A DNA stretch of 64,000 nt from Mycobacterium heckeshornense (lineage in GTDB: Bacteria > Actinomycetota > Actinomycetes > Mycobacteriales > Mycobacteriaceae). Positions 33,330-45,801 of this stretch are shown in pieces. The stretch covers positions 3,658,001-3,722,000 of the forward strand of contig NZ_AP024237.1 of assembly GCF_016592155.1 (NCBI RefSeq). Direction: 5' to 3'. A program made the translations under genes and the position numbers. A model generated the notes under the pieces. That model was not told the DNA's origin, did no database searches, and saw only the letters and a list, made by a program, of their open reading frames with translations. Each line of letters begins with the position of its first letter. The stretch's first letter is position 1.

Positions 33330-34087
33330 CCGGCCCGCAGCGCGAGCCCGTGTTTCTGCACCTGGGCCCTCCACCCGAAGAGCCCGGGCAGTTCGTCGTC
33401 GAGGGTGCTCCCCAGTCGTATCCGCCCGACGTGAAGGCTCGACTGGAGGTCGACGCCAAAGAGATCATCGGCCGCTACCCCAATCGGCGCTCGGCGATCT
33501 TGCCGCTGCTGCACCTGGTGCAGTCCGAGGATTCGTACCTGACCCCGGCGGGTCTGGAGTTCTGCGGCGAGCAACTGGGGCTGACCGGCGCCGAGGTCGC
33601 GGCGGTGGCCAGCTTCTACTCGATGTTTCGCCGCGGGCCCACCGGCGAGTATCTGGTCGGCGTCTGCACCAACACGCTGTGCGCGATCATGGGCGGTGAT
33701 GCCATCTTCGAGACACTGGTAAACCACCTCGGCGTCCGCAACGACCAGACCACCCCCGACGGCAAGATCACCTTGCAACACGTCGAGTGCAACGCCGCCT
33801 GCGATTACGCGCCGGTAGTGATGGTCAACTGGGAGTTCTTCGACAACCAGACCCCGGAGTCGGCGCGCCGGCTCGTCGATGCGCTGCGCGCCGGCAACCC
33901 GCCGCGGCCCACCCGCGGCGCCCCGCTGTGTCCCTTCCGTCAAACCGAACGTATCCTCGCGGGTTTTCCCGACCAGCGTCCCGACGACGGCCAGGGCGGC
34001 GTGGGCGAGGCCACCTTGGCCGGTCTGCGCGTCGCGAAGGAAAACGACATGCAGGCCCCACCGCCACCCGCCGGGGAGGGCCGCTGA
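33326..34087 (+). CDS. nuoE: NADH-quinone oxidoreductase subunit E
   Basis: The 253-residue 24-kDa subunit carries the N1a [2Fe-2S] cluster, with ligands in [13 protein letters not shown] (near residue 113) and [16 protein letters not shown] (near 155). The C-terminal 70 residues, after [18 protein letters not shown], form a low-complexity extension typical of mycobacteria. GTG 33326 overlaps the nuoD stop (GTGA). Confidence 0.96.
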   Translation: MTGPQREPVFLHLGPPPEEPGQFVVEGAPQSYPPDVKARLEVDAKEIIGRYPNRRSAILPLLHLVQSEDSYLTPAGLEFCGEQLGLTGAEVAAVASFYSMFRRGPTGEYLVGVCTNTLCAIMGGDAIFETLVNHLGVRNDQTTPDGKITLQHVECNAACDYAPVVMVNWEFFDNQTPESARRLVDALRAGNPPRPTRGAPLCPFRQTERILAGFPDQRPDDGQGGVGEATLAGLRVAKENDMQAPPPPAGEGR

Positions 34088-35424
34088 TGGCGTCTTTTTC
34101 CGGCCAAGCCACGCCGTTGACGCCGGTGCTCACCCGCTACTGGGACGACCCGCAGTCTTGGACGCTGGAAACCTACCGCCGCCACGACGGCTATCGGGCC
34201 CTGCAGAAAGCCCTCGACATGGAACCCGACGCGGTGCTGCAAACCGTCAAGGACTCCGGGCTGCGGGGCCGCGGCGGCGCAGGCTTTTCGACGGGGACGA
34301 AGTGGTCGTTCATCCCGCAGGGCGACCAAGGTCCCGCCGCCAAGCCGCACTACCTCGTCGTCAACGCCGACGAATCCGAGCCCGGTACATGCAAGGACAT
34401 CCCCCTGATGTTCACCACTCCGCATGTTCTGATCGAGGGCAGCATCATCGCCGCCTATGCGATTCGGGCCAGCCATGCGTTCATCTACGTGCGCGGTGAA
34501 GTGTTGCCGGTGCTGCGCCGACTGCATAACGCCGTGGCCGAGGCTTACGCCGCAGGGTTTTTGGGCCGCGACATCGCCGGTTCCGGCTACGACTTGGAGA
34601 TGGTGGTCCACGCCGGTGCCGGCGCCTACATCTGCGGCGAAGAGACCGCACTGCTGGATTCACTGGAGGGCCGGCGCGGCCAGCCGCGGCTGCGCCCGCC
34701 GTTTCCGGCGGTATCCGGGCTCTACGGATGCCCGACGGTGATCAACAACGTCGAAACCATTGCCAGCGTGCCGCCCATCATCCTCAACGGTGTCGACTGG
34801 TTCCGGTCGATGGGCACCGACAAATCGCCGGGCTTCACGCTGTACTCGCTGTCCGGGCACGTCGCGAGGCCGGGCCAATACGAGGCGCCGCTGGGGATCA
34901 CGCTGCGGGAGCTGCTCGGCTATGCCGGCGGGATTCGGGCCGGGCACCGGCTGAAGTTCTGGACACCGGGCGGCTCGTCGACACCGCTGCTCACCGACGA
35001 GCATCTCGACTTGCCGCTGGATTACGAGGGCGTAGGCGAGGCCGGCTCGATGCTGGGCACGAAGGCGCTGGAGATCTTCGACGAGACCACCTGCGTGGTG
35101 CGCGCAGTGCGGCGCTGGACAGAGTTCTATAAGCACGAATCCTGCGGCAAGTGCACGCCGTGCCGTGAAGGCACCTTCTGGCTCGGCCAGATTTACGAGC
35201 GGCTGGAAACCGGGAAGGGCACGACCGAGGACCTAGAAAAGCTGCAGGACATTGCCGATATCCTGTTCGGAAAGTCGTTCTGCGCGTTGGGTGACGGCGC
35301 GGCCATGCCGGTGACGTCGTCGCTGAAATACTTCCGCGACGAATACGTCGCTCACATCGAGGGCGGTGGCTGCCCCTTCGACCCGCGACTGTCGATGCTG
35401 ACACCGAACGGAGAGGACGCGTGA
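34087..35424 (+). CDS. nuoF: NADH-quinone oxidoreductase subunit F
   Basis: The 445-residue NADH-binding 51-kDa subunit has the NADH/FMN loop [17 protein letters not shown] at 59-75, the FMN-binding [18 protein letters not shown] and [24 protein letters not shown]. It holds the N3 [4Fe-4S] ligands [15 protein letters not shown] near residue 350 with a final Cys about 40 residues later. It is the electron entry point of complex I. It starts inside the TGATG junction with nuoE. Confidence 0.97.
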   Translation: MASFSGQATPLTPVLTRYWDDPQSWTLETYRRHDGYRALQKALDMEPDAVLQTVKDSGLRGRGGAGFSTGTKWSFIPQGDQGPAAKPHYLVVNADESEPGTCKDIPLMFTTPHVLIEGSIIAAYAIRASHAFIYVRGEVLPVLRRLHNAVAEAYAAGFLGRDIAGSGYDLEMVVHAGAGAYICGEETALLDSLEGRRGQPRLRPPFPAVSGLYGCPTVINNVETIASVPPIILNGVDWFRSMGTDKSPGFTLYSLSGHVARPGQYEAPLGITLRELLGYAGGIRAGHRLKFWTPGGSSTPLLTDEHLDLPLDYEGVGEAGSMLGTKALEIFDETTCVVRAVRRWTEFYKHESCGKCTPCREGTFWLGQIYERLETGKGTTEDLEKLQDIADILFGKSFCALGDGAAMPVTSSLKYFRDEYVAHIEGGGCPFDPRLSMLTPNGEDA

Positions 35425-37823
35425 CGCTGCACGCCGACGCCGCAAAGCAAGTCGCCCAGGCTGAGATGGTGACACTCACGATCGACGGTGTCGAGATCAG
35501 CGTTCCGAGGGGAACATTGGTGATCCGGGCCGCCGAGCTGATCGGCATTCAGATCCCGCGGTTTTGCGACCATCCGCTGTTGGACCCGGTCGGCGCGTGC
35601 CGGCAGTGCCTGGTCGAGGTCGAGGGCCAGCGCAAGCCGATGGCGTCGTGCACGACCGTCGCCACCGACGACATGGTGGTGCGTACCCAGCTGACCTCGG
35701 AAGCCGCGGACAAAGCCCAGCACGGCGTGATGGAACTGCTGCTGATCAACCATCCGCTGGACTGCCCGATGTGCGACAAGGGCGGCGAATGTCCGCTGCA
35801 GAACCAGGCGATGTCGAACGGCCGTCCCGATTCTCGCTTCACCGACGTCAAGCGCACATTCGCCAAGCCGATCAATATCTCGTCGCAGGTGCTGCTGGAC
35901 CGGGAGCGCTGCATTCTGTGCGCCCGCTGCACCCGGTTCAGTGACCAGATTGCCGGCGACAATTTCATCGAGATGCTCGAGCGCGGCGCACTGCAGCAGG
36001 TCGGCATCTACGCCAATGAGCCTTTTGACTCCTATTTCTCGGGCAATACCGTGCAAATCTGTCCGGTGGGCGCACTAACGGGCACCGCCTACCGGTTCCG
36101 GGCCCGCCCGTTCGACCTGGTGTCCACCCCCAGTGTGTGTGAGCACTGCGCGTCGGGCTGTGCCCAGCGCAGCGACCACCGCCGCGGCAAGGTGCTGCGC
36201 CGCCTGGCCGGTGACGACCCGGAAGTCAACGAGGAGTGGAACTGCGACAAGGGCAGGTGGGCGTTCACCTATGCCACCCAACCTGACCGCATCACCACCC
36301 CACTGGTCCGAGACGCCAGCGGGACGCTGGTGCCCGCGTCGTGGTCGCATGCACTGGGGTCGGCTGCGCAGGGACTGGGCGCGGCCCGTGGCCGCGCCGG
36401 TGTGCTGGTCGGTGGGCGCATGACGTGGGAGGACGCCTACGCCTATGCAAAGTTTGCGCGAATCGCTTTGGGCACCAATGACATTGACTTTCGTGCCCGG
36501 CTGCACTCGGCTGAAGAGTCCCAGTTCTTGTCGGCCCGGGTCGCGGGAAGGCCGATCACGGTCAGCTACTCGGATCTCGAATCGGCGCCGGTGGTGTTGC
36601 TGGTCGGCTTTGAACCCGAGGACGAGTCGCCGATCGTATTTTTGCGGTTGCGCAAGGCGGCCCGCAAACACCGGGTGCCGATCTACGCCATCGCTCCGTT
36701 CGCCAGCCGGGGGCTGCAGAAAATGTGGGGTCGGTTGGTCAAGACCGTGCCGGGTGCCGAGGCGTCGGTCCTCGAGCAGCTCGCAGACGGCGATGTCGGC
36801 GAGCTGTTGCGCAAGCCCGGCGCGGTCATCATGGTCGGTGAGCGACTGGCCGGCGTGCCGGGCGGGCTGACTGCTGCGGCGCGTTTGGCCGATGCCACCG
36901 GCGCGCAGCTGGCGTGGGTGCCGCGGCGCGCCGGGGAACGCGGCGCGCTGGAAGCCGGTGCGCTTGGCGGGTTGTTACCAGGTGGCCGACCCGTGGCCAA
37001 CGACGTCGCGCGGTCGCAGGTCTCTGCGGCCTGGAATGTCGAGGACCTGCCGTCGTCGCCGGGACGCGACACCGACGCGATACTCGCCGCCGCTGCCGAG
37101 GGGACGTTGAGCGCACTGCTGGTCGGCGGTGTGGAACCCGACGACCTCGTCGACCCGCAGGCCGCGCTGGCCGCGATCGATGCCGCTGGTTTCGTCGTCA
37201 GCCTGGAGCTGCGGCACAGCGCCGTCACCGAACGCGCCGATGTGGTGTTCCCGATCGCTCCGGCGGTGGAGAAGGCCGGGACATTCGTCAACTGGGAAGG
37301 CCGCTTCCGCGGTTTCCCCGCCGCGCTTGGCGATACCGGAGCGATCCCGGATCTGCGAGTTCTCGACACACTGGCCGACGAAATGGGTGTCGACTTGGGG
37401 CTGCCCACCGTCGAGGCGGCCCGCGACGAGCTGATGACGCTGGGCCCGTGGGACGGCGAATCCGCTAGCGACCCCGACGTTTCCGTCGCAGAGCCACCTC
37501 GGCCCGGGCCGGGTGAGGCCATATTGACCGGTTGGCGGCTGTTGCTCGACGGCGGGCGCCTGCAAGACGGCGAGCCGCATCTGGCCGGTACCGCACGGGC
37601 CCCGGTGGCGCGGCTGTCAGCGGAATCGGCGGCCGAAATCGGCGCAGCCGACGGCGATCTGGTAACCGTAAGCACAGAACGCGGCGCTATCACGTTGCCG
37701 CTGACGGTCACCGACATGCCCGACCATGTGGTGTGGCTGCCGCTGAATTCGCCAGGGTCGGCGGTGCATCGGCAATTGGGCGTCACGGTTGGCAACGTAG
37801 TGCGAATCGGGGTAGCGAGATGA
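35421..37823 (+). CDS. nuoG: NADH-quinone oxidoreductase subunit G
   Basis: The 800-residue iron-sulfur subunit contains an N-terminal [2Fe-2S] ferredoxin domain ([19 protein letters not shown]...CTT), the [14 protein letters not shown] and [10 protein letters not shown] clusters, and a C-rich CEHCASGC block for the extra N7-type cluster. A molybdopterin-oxidoreductase-like domain without cofactor follows. GTG 35421 overlaps nuoF. In M. tuberculosis NuoG has been linked to inhibition of host-cell apoptosis, but this is not inferable here. Confidence 0.96.
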   Translation: MTLHADAAKQVAQAEMVTLTIDGVEISVPRGTLVIRAAELIGIQIPRFCDHPLLDPVGACRQCLVEVEGQRKPMASCTTVATDDMVVRTQLTSEAADKAQHGVMELLLINHPLDCPMCDKGGECPLQNQAMSNGRPDSRFTDVKRTFAKPINISSQVLLDRERCILCARCTRFSDQIAGDNFIEMLERGALQQVGIYANEPFDSYFSGNTVQICPVGALTGTAYRFRARPFDLVSTPSVCEHCASGCAQRSDHRRGKVLRRLAGDDPEVNEEWNCDKGRWAFTYATQPDRITTPLVRDASGTLVPASWSHALGSAAQGLGAARGRAGVLVGGRMTWEDAYAYAKFARIALGTNDIDFRARLHSAEESQFLSARVAGRPITVSYSDLESAPVVLLVGFEPEDESPIVFLRLRKAARKHRVPIYAIAPFASRGLQKMWGRLVKTVPGAEASVLEQLADGDVGELLRKPGAVIMVGERLAGVPGGLTAAARLADATGAQLAWVPRRAGERGALEAGALGGLLPGGRPVANDVARSQVSAAWNVEDLPSSPGRDTDAILAAAAEGTLSALLVGGVEPDDLVDPQAALAAIDAAGFVVSLELRHSAVTERADVVFPIAPAVEKAGTFVNWEGRFRGFPAALGDTGAIPDLRVLDTLADEMGVDLGLPTVEAARDELMTLGPWDGESASDPDVSVAEPPRPGPGEAILTGWRLLLDGGRLQDGEPHLAGTARAPVARLSAESAAEIGAADGDLVTVSTERGAITLPLTVTDMPDHVVWLPLNSPGSAVHRQLGVTVGNVVRIGVAR

Positions 37824-39073
37824 GTGTGTTCGGGCACGACACCTGGTGGTTGATCCTGGCCAAGTCGATCGCCGTTTTCGTGTTCTTGGTGCTGACCGTG
37901 CTGGCGGCAATCCTCTTCGAGCGAAAACTCCTGGGCCGCATGCAAATGCGATACGGACCTAACCGGGTCGGCCCGTGGGGCTACCTGCAGAGCCTGGCCG
38001 ACGGGATCAAGCTCGCCCTCAAGGAGGGCATTACCCCGGTCGGTGTGGACCGGCCGGTTTATGTGCTGGCGCCCATCATTTCGACGATCCCGGCGCTGAC
38101 TGCGTTCGCATTCATCCCGTTCGGGCCCGAGGTGTCGGTTTTCGGTCATCGCACGCCGCTGCAAGTCACCGATCTGCCGGTGGCGGTGCTGTTCATCCTG
38201 GCACTCTCGGCGATCGGGGTATACGGCATCGTGCTGGCCGGTTGGTCCTCGGGGTCGACCTACCCGCTGCTGGGCGGTGTGCGTTCCACCGCTCAGGTGA
38301 TCTCTTATGAAGTCGCAATGGGACTGGCCTTCGCGACAGTGTTCCTCTATGCCGGAACCATGTCGACGTCGCAGATCGTGGCCGCCCAAGACCGCGTGTG
38401 GTACGTGTTCTTGCTGCTGCCGTCGTTCATCGTCTATCTCATTTCCATGGTCGGCGAAACCAACCGCGCCCCATTCGATTTGCCCGAAGCCGAGGGCGAG
38501 CTCGTCGCCGGCTTTCACACCGAGTACTCGTCGCTGAAGTTCGCGATGTTCTTCCTCGCCGAGTATGTCAACATGACCACCGTTTCGGCATTGGCCGCGA
38601 CGCTGTTCTTCGGCGGCTGGCATGCGCCGTGGCCGCTGAACATGTGGGACGGCGCCAATAGCGGCTGGTGGCCAGTGCTGTGGTTCACCGCCAAGGTGTG
38701 GTTTGGCTTGTTCTTCTACTTCTGGCTGCGGGCCACCCTCCCCAGATTGCGCTACGACCAGTTCATGGCTTTGGGCTGGAGGGTCCTCATTCCGGTGTCG
38801 CTGATCTGGATAATGATCGCGGCTGTGGTCCGCAGCCTGCGCGACAACGGCTATCCGCACTGGACAGCGGTGCTGGTGATCTCCAGCGCGGTCGTCGGCA
38901 TCGGCCTGCTGCTGCTTTTGCGACGACCGTTGTCCGGCCTGGAAATTCGCGGGCATGCCCGGGTGGGTGCCGCGGCGCCGCCCGACGAGCCGGCAGGCCA
39001 GGCCGCATTCCCGACCCCGCCGCTGCCTGGCGAAGGCCTGGTGGCAGCGACCAAGGAAGGTTCACATGGCTAG
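37820..39073 (+). CDS. nuoH: NADH-quinone oxidoreductase subunit H
   Basis: The 417-residue membrane subunit has about eight helices and the acidic quinone-channel loop [24 protein letters not shown] near residue 215. The N-terminus has [21 protein letters not shown] and the C-terminus a cytosolic tail of about 45 residues. It connects the quinone site with the proton-pumping arm. ATG 37820 overlaps nuoG (ATGA), and the stop overlaps the nuoI start by 8 bp. Confidence 0.96.
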   Translation: MSVFGHDTWWLILAKSIAVFVFLVLTVLAAILFERKLLGRMQMRYGPNRVGPWGYLQSLADGIKLALKEGITPVGVDRPVYVLAPIISTIPALTAFAFIPFGPEVSVFGHRTPLQVTDLPVAVLFILALSAIGVYGIVLAGWSSGSTYPLLGGVRSTAQVISYEVAMGLAFATVFLYAGTMSTSQIVAAQDRVWYVFLLLPSFIVYLISMVGETNRAPFDLPEAEGELVAGFHTEYSSLKFAMFFLAEYVNMTTVSALAATLFFGGWHAPWPLNMWDGANSGWWPVLWFTAKVWFGLFFYFWLRATLPRLRYDQFMALGWRVLIPVSLIWIMIAAVVRSLRDNGYPHWTAVLVISSAVVGIGLLLLLRRPLSGLEIRGHARVGAAAPPDEPAGQAAFPTPPLPGEGLVAATKEGSHG

Positions 39074-39623
39074 ATTCTGGGACGCCATAGCCGGATTCGG
39101 TGTCACGTTGACCACGATGTTCAAACGGCCGATCACCGAGCAGTATCCAGAACAACCCGGTCCTGTGGCCCCGCGGTTTCACGGTCGCCACCAACTCAAC
39201 CGGTATCCGGACGGCCTGGAAAAGTGCATCGGCTGCGAGCTGTGCGCCTGGGCTTGTCCGGCCGACGCCATCTACGTCGAGGGCGCCGACAACACTGAAG
39301 AAGAACGGTATTCGCCCGGCGAACGCTACGGGCGCGTGTACCAGATCAACTACCTGCGCTGCATCGGGTGCGGCCTGTGCGTGGAGGCGTGCCCGACCCG
39401 GGCATTGACGATGACGAATGACTACGAGATGGCCGATGACAATCGCGCTGACCTGATCTACGAGAAGGACCGGCTGCTGGCTCCGTTGCAGCCCGGGATG
39501 ACACCACCGCCACATCCACGGGCACCGGGCGCCACCGACATCGACTATTACCTGGGAAACGTGACCGCAGAAGGCTTGCGTACCAAGACCATTGAACACC
39601 AGCCGACGGGCGGTGTGCGGTGA
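39066..39623 (+). CDS. nuoI: NADH-quinone oxidoreductase subunit I
   Basis: The 185-residue ferredoxin-like subunit carries two [4Fe-4S] clusters (N6a, N6b): [20 protein letters not shown] and [20 protein letters not shown]. It relays electrons from NuoG toward NuoB. ATG 39066 is inside the nuoH end. In-frame sequence upstream belongs to nuoH. Confidence 0.96.
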   Translation: MARFWDAIAGFGVTLTTMFKRPITEQYPEQPGPVAPRFHGRHQLNRYPDGLEKCIGCELCAWACPADAIYVEGADNTEEERYSPGERYGRVYQINYLRCIGCGLCVEACPTRALTMTNDYEMADDNRADLIYEKDRLLAPLQPGMTPPPHPRAPGATDIDYYLGNVTAEGLRTKTIEHQPTGGVR

Positions 39624-40390
39624 CGGCGGTGCTGGCCAGTGAGCTGGCCACCGACGCGATCACCCGCACCTCCACCGGCGAGTCGATCACCTTCTGGGTG
39701 TTGGGCGCGCTGGCGCTCGTCGGCGCCGTGGGCATGGTGCTTGCGGCCAATGCGGTGTATTCCGCGATGTTTTTGGCGATGACCATGATCATCCTGGCAG
39801 TGTTCTACATGGTCCAAGATGCGCTGTTCTTGGGTGTAGTGCAGGTCGTCGTCTACACCGGTGCGGTGATGATGCTGTTCTTGTTCGTGCTGATGCTGAT
39901 CGGCGTGGACACCGCGGAGTCGCTCGTGGAAACGCTGCGCGGTCAGCGAGTTGCCGCAGCCATCGCCGGCGTCGGATTCGGCATTCTGCTGATCGCCGGT
40001 ATCGGCGCCGCGACAACCACCACGTTCGCCGGGCTGACCAAAGCCAACGCCGCCGGCAACGTCAACGGCCTGGCGGCGCTCATCTTCACCCGCTACCTGT
40101 GGGCGTTCGAGTTGACCAGCGCGCTGCTCATCACCGCGGCGGTCGGCGCCATGGTGCTGACGCACAAGGAGCGATTCGAGCGGCGCAAGACCCAGCGCGA
40201 GTTGGCGATCGAGCGTTTCCGCTCCGGCCGGTACCCCACCCCTTTGCCCGGGCCGGGCGTGTATGCCCGTCACAACGCGGTGGACGTCGCGGCGCGGCTG
40301 CCCGACGGGTCGCCCTCCAAACTGTCTGTGCCGCAAGTGCTGCAGCAGCGCACGGTCGGTGACGGTTCTGACGAGAACGGTGCGTCATGA
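39620..40390 (+). CDS. nuoJ: NADH-quinone oxidoreductase subunit J
   Basis: The 256-residue membrane subunit has five predicted helices ([60 protein letters not shown] near residue 75, with the conserved Tyr/Gly bulge). A cytosolic C-terminal tail of about 70 residues is longer than in E. coli. It starts with GTG 39620 and overlaps nuoI and nuoK. Confidence 0.95.
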   Translation: MTAVLASELATDAITRTSTGESITFWVLGALALVGAVGMVLAANAVYSAMFLAMTMIILAVFYMVQDALFLGVVQVVVYTGAVMMLFLFVLMLIGVDTAESLVETLRGQRVAAAIAGVGFGILLIAGIGAATTTTFAGLTKANAAGNVNGLAALIFTRYLWAFELTSALLITAAVGAMVLTHKERFERRKTQRELAIERFRSGRYPTPLPGPGVYARHNAVDVAARLPDGSPSKLSVPQVLQQRTVGDGSDENGAS

Positions 40391-40686
40391 ACCCGCTGAA
40401 TTACCTCTATCTGTCGGCGCTGCTCTTCACGATCGGCGCGGCAGGAGTGCTTTTGCGGCGCAATGCGATTGTGATGTTCATGTGTGTTGAGCTCATGCTC
40501 AACGCCGTCAACCTTGCATTCGTTACGTTCGCCCGGATGCACGGGCACCTCGACGGCCAGATGATCGCGTTTTTCACGATGGTGGTGGCCGCCTGCGAAG
40601 TCGTCGTCGGTCTGGCGATCATCATGACGATTTTTCGCACCCGCAAGTCCGCTTCGGTCGACGACGCGAATCTGCTCAAGGGTTAG
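40387..40686 (+). CDS. nuoK: NADH-quinone oxidoreductase subunit K
   Basis: The 99-residue, three-helix, MrpC-like subunit has the conserved in-membrane glutamates in [17 protein letters not shown] (residue about 36) and [17 protein letters not shown] (residue about 72), both needed for proton translocation. ATG 40387 overlaps the nuoJ stop; nuoL begins 9 bp later. Confidence 0.96.
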   Translation: MNPLNYLYLSALLFTIGAAGVLLRRNAIVMFMCVELMLNAVNLAFVTFARMHGHLDGQMIAFFTMVVAACEVVVGLAIIMTIFRTRKSASVDDANLLKG

Positions 40687-40695
40687 GGCCACGCG

Positions 40696-42579
40696 ATGAC
40701 ACATCTCACCTGGCTGCTCGTGGCACTGCCGGCCGCGGGTGCCGCGCTGCTGCTCCTGGGCGGCCGGTCGACCGACCGGTTCGGCCATCTGGTGGGCTGC
40801 GCCGCCGCGGTGGCGTCGTTCGCGGTGGGGATGACGCTGCTGGCCGACATGCTCGGCCGTCCCGGTGACGACCGTGCCATTCACCCGAACTTGTTCAGTT
40901 GGGTACCGGTCGGCGGGCTGCACGTCGACTTCGGGCTGCAGATCGACCAGCTGTCGATCTGCTTTGTGCTGCTGATTACCGGGGTGGGATCGTTGATCCA
41001 CATCTACTCGATCGGCTACATGGCTGAAGACCCCGACCGGAGAAGGTTTTTCGCCTACCTGAACCTGTTTTTGGCTGCCATGCTGCTGCTGGTGGTCGCC
41101 GACAACTACCTCGGGCTCTACGTCGGCTGGGAGGGCGTGGGCTTGGCGTCGTATCTGCTGATCGGTTTCTGGTATCAGCGGCCGTCGGCGGCCACCGCGG
41201 CCAAGAAGGCGTTCGTGATGAACCGCGTCGGCGATATCGGGCTCTCGCTGGCCATGTTCCTGATGTTCGCGCAGTTCGGAACCCTCTCCTTCGCCGGGGT
41301 ATTCGCCGCTGCGCCGGCCGCGGGACGAGGAGCGCTGACCGCGATCGGGCTCCTGATGCTGCTGGGCGCTTGCGCCAAGTCGGCGCAGGTTCCGCTGCAG
41401 GCCTGGTTGTTCGACGCGATGGAGGGCCCCACCCCCGTCTCCGCGCTGATCCACGCCGCCACCATGGTGACCGCCGGTGTGTACCTGATCGTTCGGTCCA
41501 ATCCGCTGTACAACCTGTCCCCCGACGCCCGACTGGCCGTGGTAGTCGTCGGGGCGGTGACCTTGCTATTCGGGGCCATCGTCGGTTGCGCCAAGGACGA
41601 CATCAAACGCGCGCTCGCGGCGTCGACGATCAGCCAGATCGGCTACATGGTGCTGGCCGCCGGATTGGGCCCGGCCGGTTACGCGTTCGCGATCCTGCAT
41701 CTGCTCACCCACGGTTTTTTCAAGGCCGGCTTGTTTCTCGGCTCCGGTGCGGTGATCCACGCCATGAACGACGAACAGGACATGCGCCGCTACGGGGCGC
41801 TGCGCACCGTGTTGCCGGTCACCTTTACCACGTTCGGGCTGGCGTATCTGGCAATCATCGGGGTGCCGCCGCTGGCGGGTTTCTTCTCCAAGGACGCCAT
41901 TATCGAGTCGGCCCTGGGCGCCGGCGGCATCCGAGGACCGGCACTGGGCGGGGCGGCGATGCTGGGCGCCGGGATTACCGCGTTCTACATGACACGAGTC
42001 ATGCTGATGACATTCTTCGGCGAAAAGCGTTGGGAGCCAGAGGCGCACCCGCATGAGGCACCCGCGGTGATGACGTGGCCAATGATCCTGCTCGCGGTGG
42101 GGTCGGTGTTCTCCGGCGGTCTGTTGGTGATGGGTGGCGGCCTCCGGAATTGGCTCGAGCCGGTCGTCGGAGTGCACGAAGCCGGCCGCCCCGCCCCCGT
42201 GTGGCTGACCAGTGTCGTGACGTTCATCGTCGTCTTGGTCGGCATCGCGGTGGCCTATCGGATGTACGGCACACGCCCGGTGCCCGCAACGGCACCCGAC
42301 AAGGTGTCGGCACTGACCGTGGCCGCGCGCCACGACCTCTACGGCGACGCCTTCAACGAGGAGGTGTTCATGCGCCCAGGCGGGCAGCTGACCAATGCAT
42401 TGGTCGAGGTCGACAACAGAGGAGTGGACGGCTCGGTCCTCGGGCTGGCGGCACTGGTGAGTCGAACCTCGGATCGGCTGCGCGGCTTGCAAACCGGCTT
42501 CGCGCGCAGCTATGCATTGTCGATATTCGCGGGTGCGGCACTGGTTGCCGCTGCGATCCTGGCGGTGCGGCTGTGGTGA
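40696..42579 (+). CDS. nuoL: NADH-quinone oxidoreductase subunit L
   Basis: The 627-residue antiporter-like proton-pumping subunit has [16 protein letters not shown] near residue 145, a [20 protein letters not shown] channel segment near 230, [15 protein letters not shown], and [21 protein letters not shown] with the key lysine near residue 345. The C-terminal lateral helix and last transmembrane helix are present. Its stop overlaps the GTG of nuoM. Confidence 0.96.
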   Translation: MTHLTWLLVALPAAGAALLLLGGRSTDRFGHLVGCAAAVASFAVGMTLLADMLGRPGDDRAIHPNLFSWVPVGGLHVDFGLQIDQLSICFVLLITGVGSLIHIYSIGYMAEDPDRRRFFAYLNLFLAAMLLLVVADNYLGLYVGWEGVGLASYLLIGFWYQRPSAATAAKKAFVMNRVGDIGLSLAMFLMFAQFGTLSFAGVFAAAPAAGRGALTAIGLLMLLGACAKSAQVPLQAWLFDAMEGPTPVSALIHAATMVTAGVYLIVRSNPLYNLSPDARLAVVVVGAVTLLFGAIVGCAKDDIKRALAASTISQIGYMVLAAGLGPAGYAFAILHLLTHGFFKAGLFLGSGAVIHAMNDEQDMRRYGALRTVLPVTFTTFGLAYLAIIGVPPLAGFFSKDAIIESALGAGGIRGPALGGAAMLGAGITAFYMTRVMLMTFFGEKRWEPEAHPHEAPAVMTWPMILLAVGSVFSGGLLVMGGGLRNWLEPVVGVHEAGRPAPVWLTSVVTFIVVLVGIAVAYRMYGTRPVPATAPDKVSALTVAARHDLYGDAFNEEVFMRPGGQLTNALVEVDNRGVDGSVLGLAALVSRTSDRLRGLQTGFARSYALSIFAGAALVAAAILAVRLW

Positions 42580-44213
42580 CGGTGACCTCCTTCCCGTGGC
42601 TGAGTCTGCTGTGGCTGCTGCCGCTGGTGGGCGCCGGGCTGGTGATCGTGGCGCCGCCAGGGTGGCAGCGAGTGGCGAAATGGCTTGGCCTCTTCCTCGC
42701 GTTGGCAGTGCTGGCGATAGCGGTCGTGATCACGACCGAATTCGACACTGGCGGTGCACCCTACCAGTTCGTCGAAAAGCACCCCTGGATACCGGCTTTC
42801 GGCGCGGGCTACACGCTCGGCGTCGACGGCATCGCGGTGGTACTGGTGCTGCTCACTGCGGTGCTGGTGCCGCTGCTAATGCTGGCTGGATGGAACGACG
42901 TCGATGGTCACGACCCGCTGCGCCCAGCTCCGCCGCACTGGCGGTCGGCACGAAGCGGCGAACGCAGTCGCGCTGTGCACGCTTACGTGGCGTTGACACT
43001 GACCGTCGAGTCAATGGTGCTGATCTCGTTGATCTCGTTGGACGTTCTGCTGTTCTACGTGTTCTTCGAGGCGATGTTGATCCCGATGTATTTCCTCATC
43101 GGTGGATTCGGTCAGGGCGCCGGCAGATCGCGGGCCGCAGTAAAGTTCTTGCTGTACAACCTGTTCGGCGGTCTGATCATGCTGGCCGCGGTGATCGGAG
43201 TGTATGTGGTGACCGCTCAGCACATCGGCGGCACGTTCGACTTTCGCACGATCGTCGCTGCTGTGTCGTCGGGCCGGCTGAGTGTGAACCCCACGGTGCT
43301 CAAGGCGCTGTTCTTGGGATTCATGTTCGCGTTCGCCATCAAGGCACCGCTGTGGCCGTTTCACCGCTGGCTGCCCGACGCCGCGGTCGAAGCGCCACCG
43401 GCCACCGCGGTGTTGATGATGGCGGTGATGGACAAGGTCGGCACCTTCGGAATGCTGCGCTACTGCCTGCAGTTGTTTCCCGACGCGTCAACCTATTTCC
43501 GCCCGCTCATCGTCGTATTATCGGTGATCGGCGTGGTCTATGGCGCGATCGTGGCGATCGGCCAGACCGATATGATGCGGCTGATCGCTTACACGTCCAT
43601 TTCGCACTTTGGGTTCATCATCTTGGGCATTTTCGTGATGACCACCCAGGGGCAAAGCGGGTCGACTCTCTACATGGTCAACCACGGACTATCGACCGCC
43701 GCAGTGTTTTTGCTCGCGGGATTCCTGATCGCCCGCGGCGGCACCCGCTCGATCGCCGACTATGGCGGTGTGCAGAAGGTGGCGCCGGTGCTGGCCGGCA
43801 CGTTCTTGGTCGCGGCTTTGGCGACCCTATCGCTGCCAGGTCTGGCACCGTTCATCAGCGAATTTTTGGTGCTGCTGGGTACTTTCAACCGCTACTGGCT
43901 GGCGGCAGCATTCGGCGCAACCGCCCTGGTGCTTTCTGCGGTGTACATGTTATGGCTCTACCAAAGGGTGATGAACGGACCCGTGGCACGGGGCAACGAG
44001 CGGATCCGTGATCTGGCGCCACGTGAAATCGTCGTGGTCGCCCCGCTGATCGCGTTGCTGCTTGTTCTGGGGCTCTATCCGAAACCGGTGCTGGACATCA
44101 TCAATCCCGCGGTCGGTCACACCATGACCACCATCGGCCAGCATGATCCTGCGCCGAAGGTTCCGGTCAGCGCGGTGGGTGACCACAAAACGGCTGAAGG
44201 ACCGCGCCGATGA
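42576..44213 (+). CDS. nuoM: NADH-quinone oxidoreductase subunit M
   Basis: The 545-residue antiporter-like subunit has [19 protein letters not shown] near residue 155, with the pump glutamate in [27 protein letters not shown] near 255 has the conserved lysine, and [20 protein letters not shown] lies near 345. It starts at GTG 42576 in the GTGA overlap with nuoL and overlaps nuoN by 4 bp. Confidence 0.96.
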   Translation: MTVTSFPWLSLLWLLPLVGAGLVIVAPPGWQRVAKWLGLFLALAVLAIAVVITTEFDTGGAPYQFVEKHPWIPAFGAGYTLGVDGIAVVLVLLTAVLVPLLMLAGWNDVDGHDPLRPAPPHWRSARSGERSRAVHAYVALTLTVESMVLISLISLDVLLFYVFFEAMLIPMYFLIGGFGQGAGRSRAAVKFLLYNLFGGLIMLAAVIGVYVVTAQHIGGTFDFRTIVAAVSSGRLSVNPTVLKALFLGFMFAFAIKAPLWPFHRWLPDAAVEAPPATAVLMMAVMDKVGTFGMLRYCLQLFPDASTYFRPLIVVLSVIGVVYGAIVAIGQTDMMRLIAYTSISHFGFIILGIFVMTTQGQSGSTLYMVNHGLSTAAVFLLAGFLIARGGTRSIADYGGVQKVAPVLAGTFLVAALATLSLPGLAPFISEFLVLLGTFNRYWLAAAFGATALVLSAVYMLWLYQRVMNGPVARGNERIRDLAPREIVVVAPLIALLLVLGLYPKPVLDIINPAVGHTMTTIGQHDPAPKVPVSAVGDHKTAEGPRR

Positions 44214-45799
44214 GCATGCCCACGCCAAATGTCGAGTACTCGCTGCTGTCCCCGGCGCTCATCGTCTTCGGCGGCGCGGTGGCCGGTGTGCTGGTCGAGG
44301 CGTTCCTGCCGCGACGCCTCCGCTACGCGACCCAGGTGCTCCTGACGCTGGGAAGTTTGGTTGCCGCATTCGTCGCGGACGTGCTGGTGAGCAAGGCAAT
44401 TTCGGCTTCTGGTCAGACCGCGGTGCTGCGAGCGGTGGCTGTCGACCGTCCAGCCCTGGTTTTGCAGGGCATCGTGCTGCTGGTGGGCGCGCTTGCCATC
44501 CTTTTCATCGCCGAGCGCAGTGCCGCAACCGGCACCGCGATCGGTCCGGGAGCTGCCGCCGTCGCGCGCCTTGCGGGACTGGATTTCTTCGCTCCGCAAG
44601 CATCTGCGGTTCCCGACAGCGTGGCTGAGCGCCAAGCGATCCGGGCCGGGTACACCCAGACCGAGGTCTTCCCGCTTACCATGCTCGCCGTCGGCGGCAT
44701 GCTCGTGTTCCCTGCCGCCAACGACCTTTTGACGATGTTCGTCGCGCTGGAGGTACTGTCGCTGCCGCTGTACCTGCTGTGCGGGTTGGCCAGACGCCGA
44801 CGCCTGCTGTCCCAGGAAGCAGCGGTAAAGTATTTTCTGCTGGGCGCCTTTTCGTCAGCGTTTTTCCTCTACGGCGTGGCTCTGCTCTACGGCGCGACCG
44901 GCACACTGACCCTGGCAGGAATCCGCGACGGGCTCACTTCGCACCGCGACGACTCCATCGCGTTGATCGGCGTCGCGCTGCTGGCAGTCGGCCTGCTGTT
45001 CAAGGTCGGCGCGGTCCCCTTCCACTCCTGGATTCCCGACGTCTACCAAGGCGCGCCGACACCGATCACCGGCTTCATGGCCGCAGCAACCAAAGTCGCT
45101 GCATTCGGTGCCCTGCTGCGGGTCGTGTACGTTGCGCTGCCGCCGCTTCATGACCAGTGGCGGCCAGTGCTGTGGGGCATCGCGATCCTGACCATGGCGG
45201 TCGGCACTATCACCGCGGTGAACCAAAACGACGTCAAACGACTGCTCGCGTATTCGTCGGTGGCCCATGTTGGCTTCATCCTCACCGGTGTGATCGCCGA
45301 TATCCCGGCCGGTGTCTCCAGCACGCTCTTCTACTTGGTCGCCTACAGCTTCAGCACGGTGGGCGCCTTTGCCGTCGTGGGACTGGTCCGCAACGACGAC
45401 GGTGACGAAGACGCCGACATGACCCGCTGGGGCGGCCTGGGACGCCGGTCCCCCATTGCGGGCCTGCTGTTTTCGATGTTCCTGTTGGCGTTCGCCGGTA
45501 TTCCCCTGACGAGCGGGTTCGTCAGCAAGTTCGCGGTGTTCAAGGCCGCCGCCCAAGGCGGCGCGGTCCCGTTGGTGATCATCGGTGTGGTCGCCAGCGG
45601 TGTCGCGGCATACTTCTATGTGCGGGTGATCGTGCTGATGTTCTTCACCGATCCACCCGCCGAAGCCCCGCACGTCGTGATTCCCGGCGCGTGGACCAAG
45701 GCGGCGATCGCGGTCTGCGCGGCGGTGACCGTGCTGTTGGGCATCTTCCCGCAGCCCCTGCTGGACCTGGTCGACCGGGCAGCCCAGCTCGTGGGATAA
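44210..45799 (+). CDS. nuoN: NADH-quinone oxidoreductase subunit N
   Basis: The 529-residue third antiporter-like subunit closes the operon. It has FVALEVLSLPLYLLCGLARR near residue 180, LLFKVGAVPFHSWIPDVYQG near 262 with the pump lysine, and AYSSVAHVGFILTGVIADIP near 345. With NuoL and NuoM it forms the main proton pumps of complex I. The crotonase gene starts 2 bp after its stop. Confidence 0.96.
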   Translation: MSMPTPNVEYSLLSPALIVFGGAVAGVLVEAFLPRRLRYATQVLLTLGSLVAAFVADVLVSKAISASGQTAVLRAVAVDRPALVLQGIVLLVGALAILFIAERSAATGTAIGPGAAAVARLAGLDFFAPQASAVPDSVAERQAIRAGYTQTEVFPLTMLAVGGMLVFPAANDLLTMFVALEVLSLPLYLLCGLARRRRLLSQEAAVKYFLLGAFSSAFFLYGVALLYGATGTLTLAGIRDGLTSHRDDSIALIGVALLAVGLLFKVGAVPFHSWIPDVYQGAPTPITGFMAAATKVAAFGALLRVVYVALPPLHDQWRPVLWGIAILTMAVGTITAVNQNDVKRLLAYSSVAHVGFILTGVIADIPAGVSSTLFYLVAYSFSTVGAFAVVGLVRNDDGDEDADMTRWGGLGRRSPIAGLLFSMFLLAFAGIPLTSGFVSKFAVFKAAAQGGAVPLVIIGVVASGVAAYFYVRVIVLMFFTDPPAEAPHVVIPGAWTKAAIAVCAAVTVLLGIFPQPLLDLVDRAAQLVG

Positions 45800-45801
45800 C
45801 G

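Noticed and set aside
42075..42575. Upstream extension of the nuoM frame
   Set aside because: It overlaps nuoL in another frame and is Arg-rich. GTG 42576 gives the normal NuoM N-terminus.
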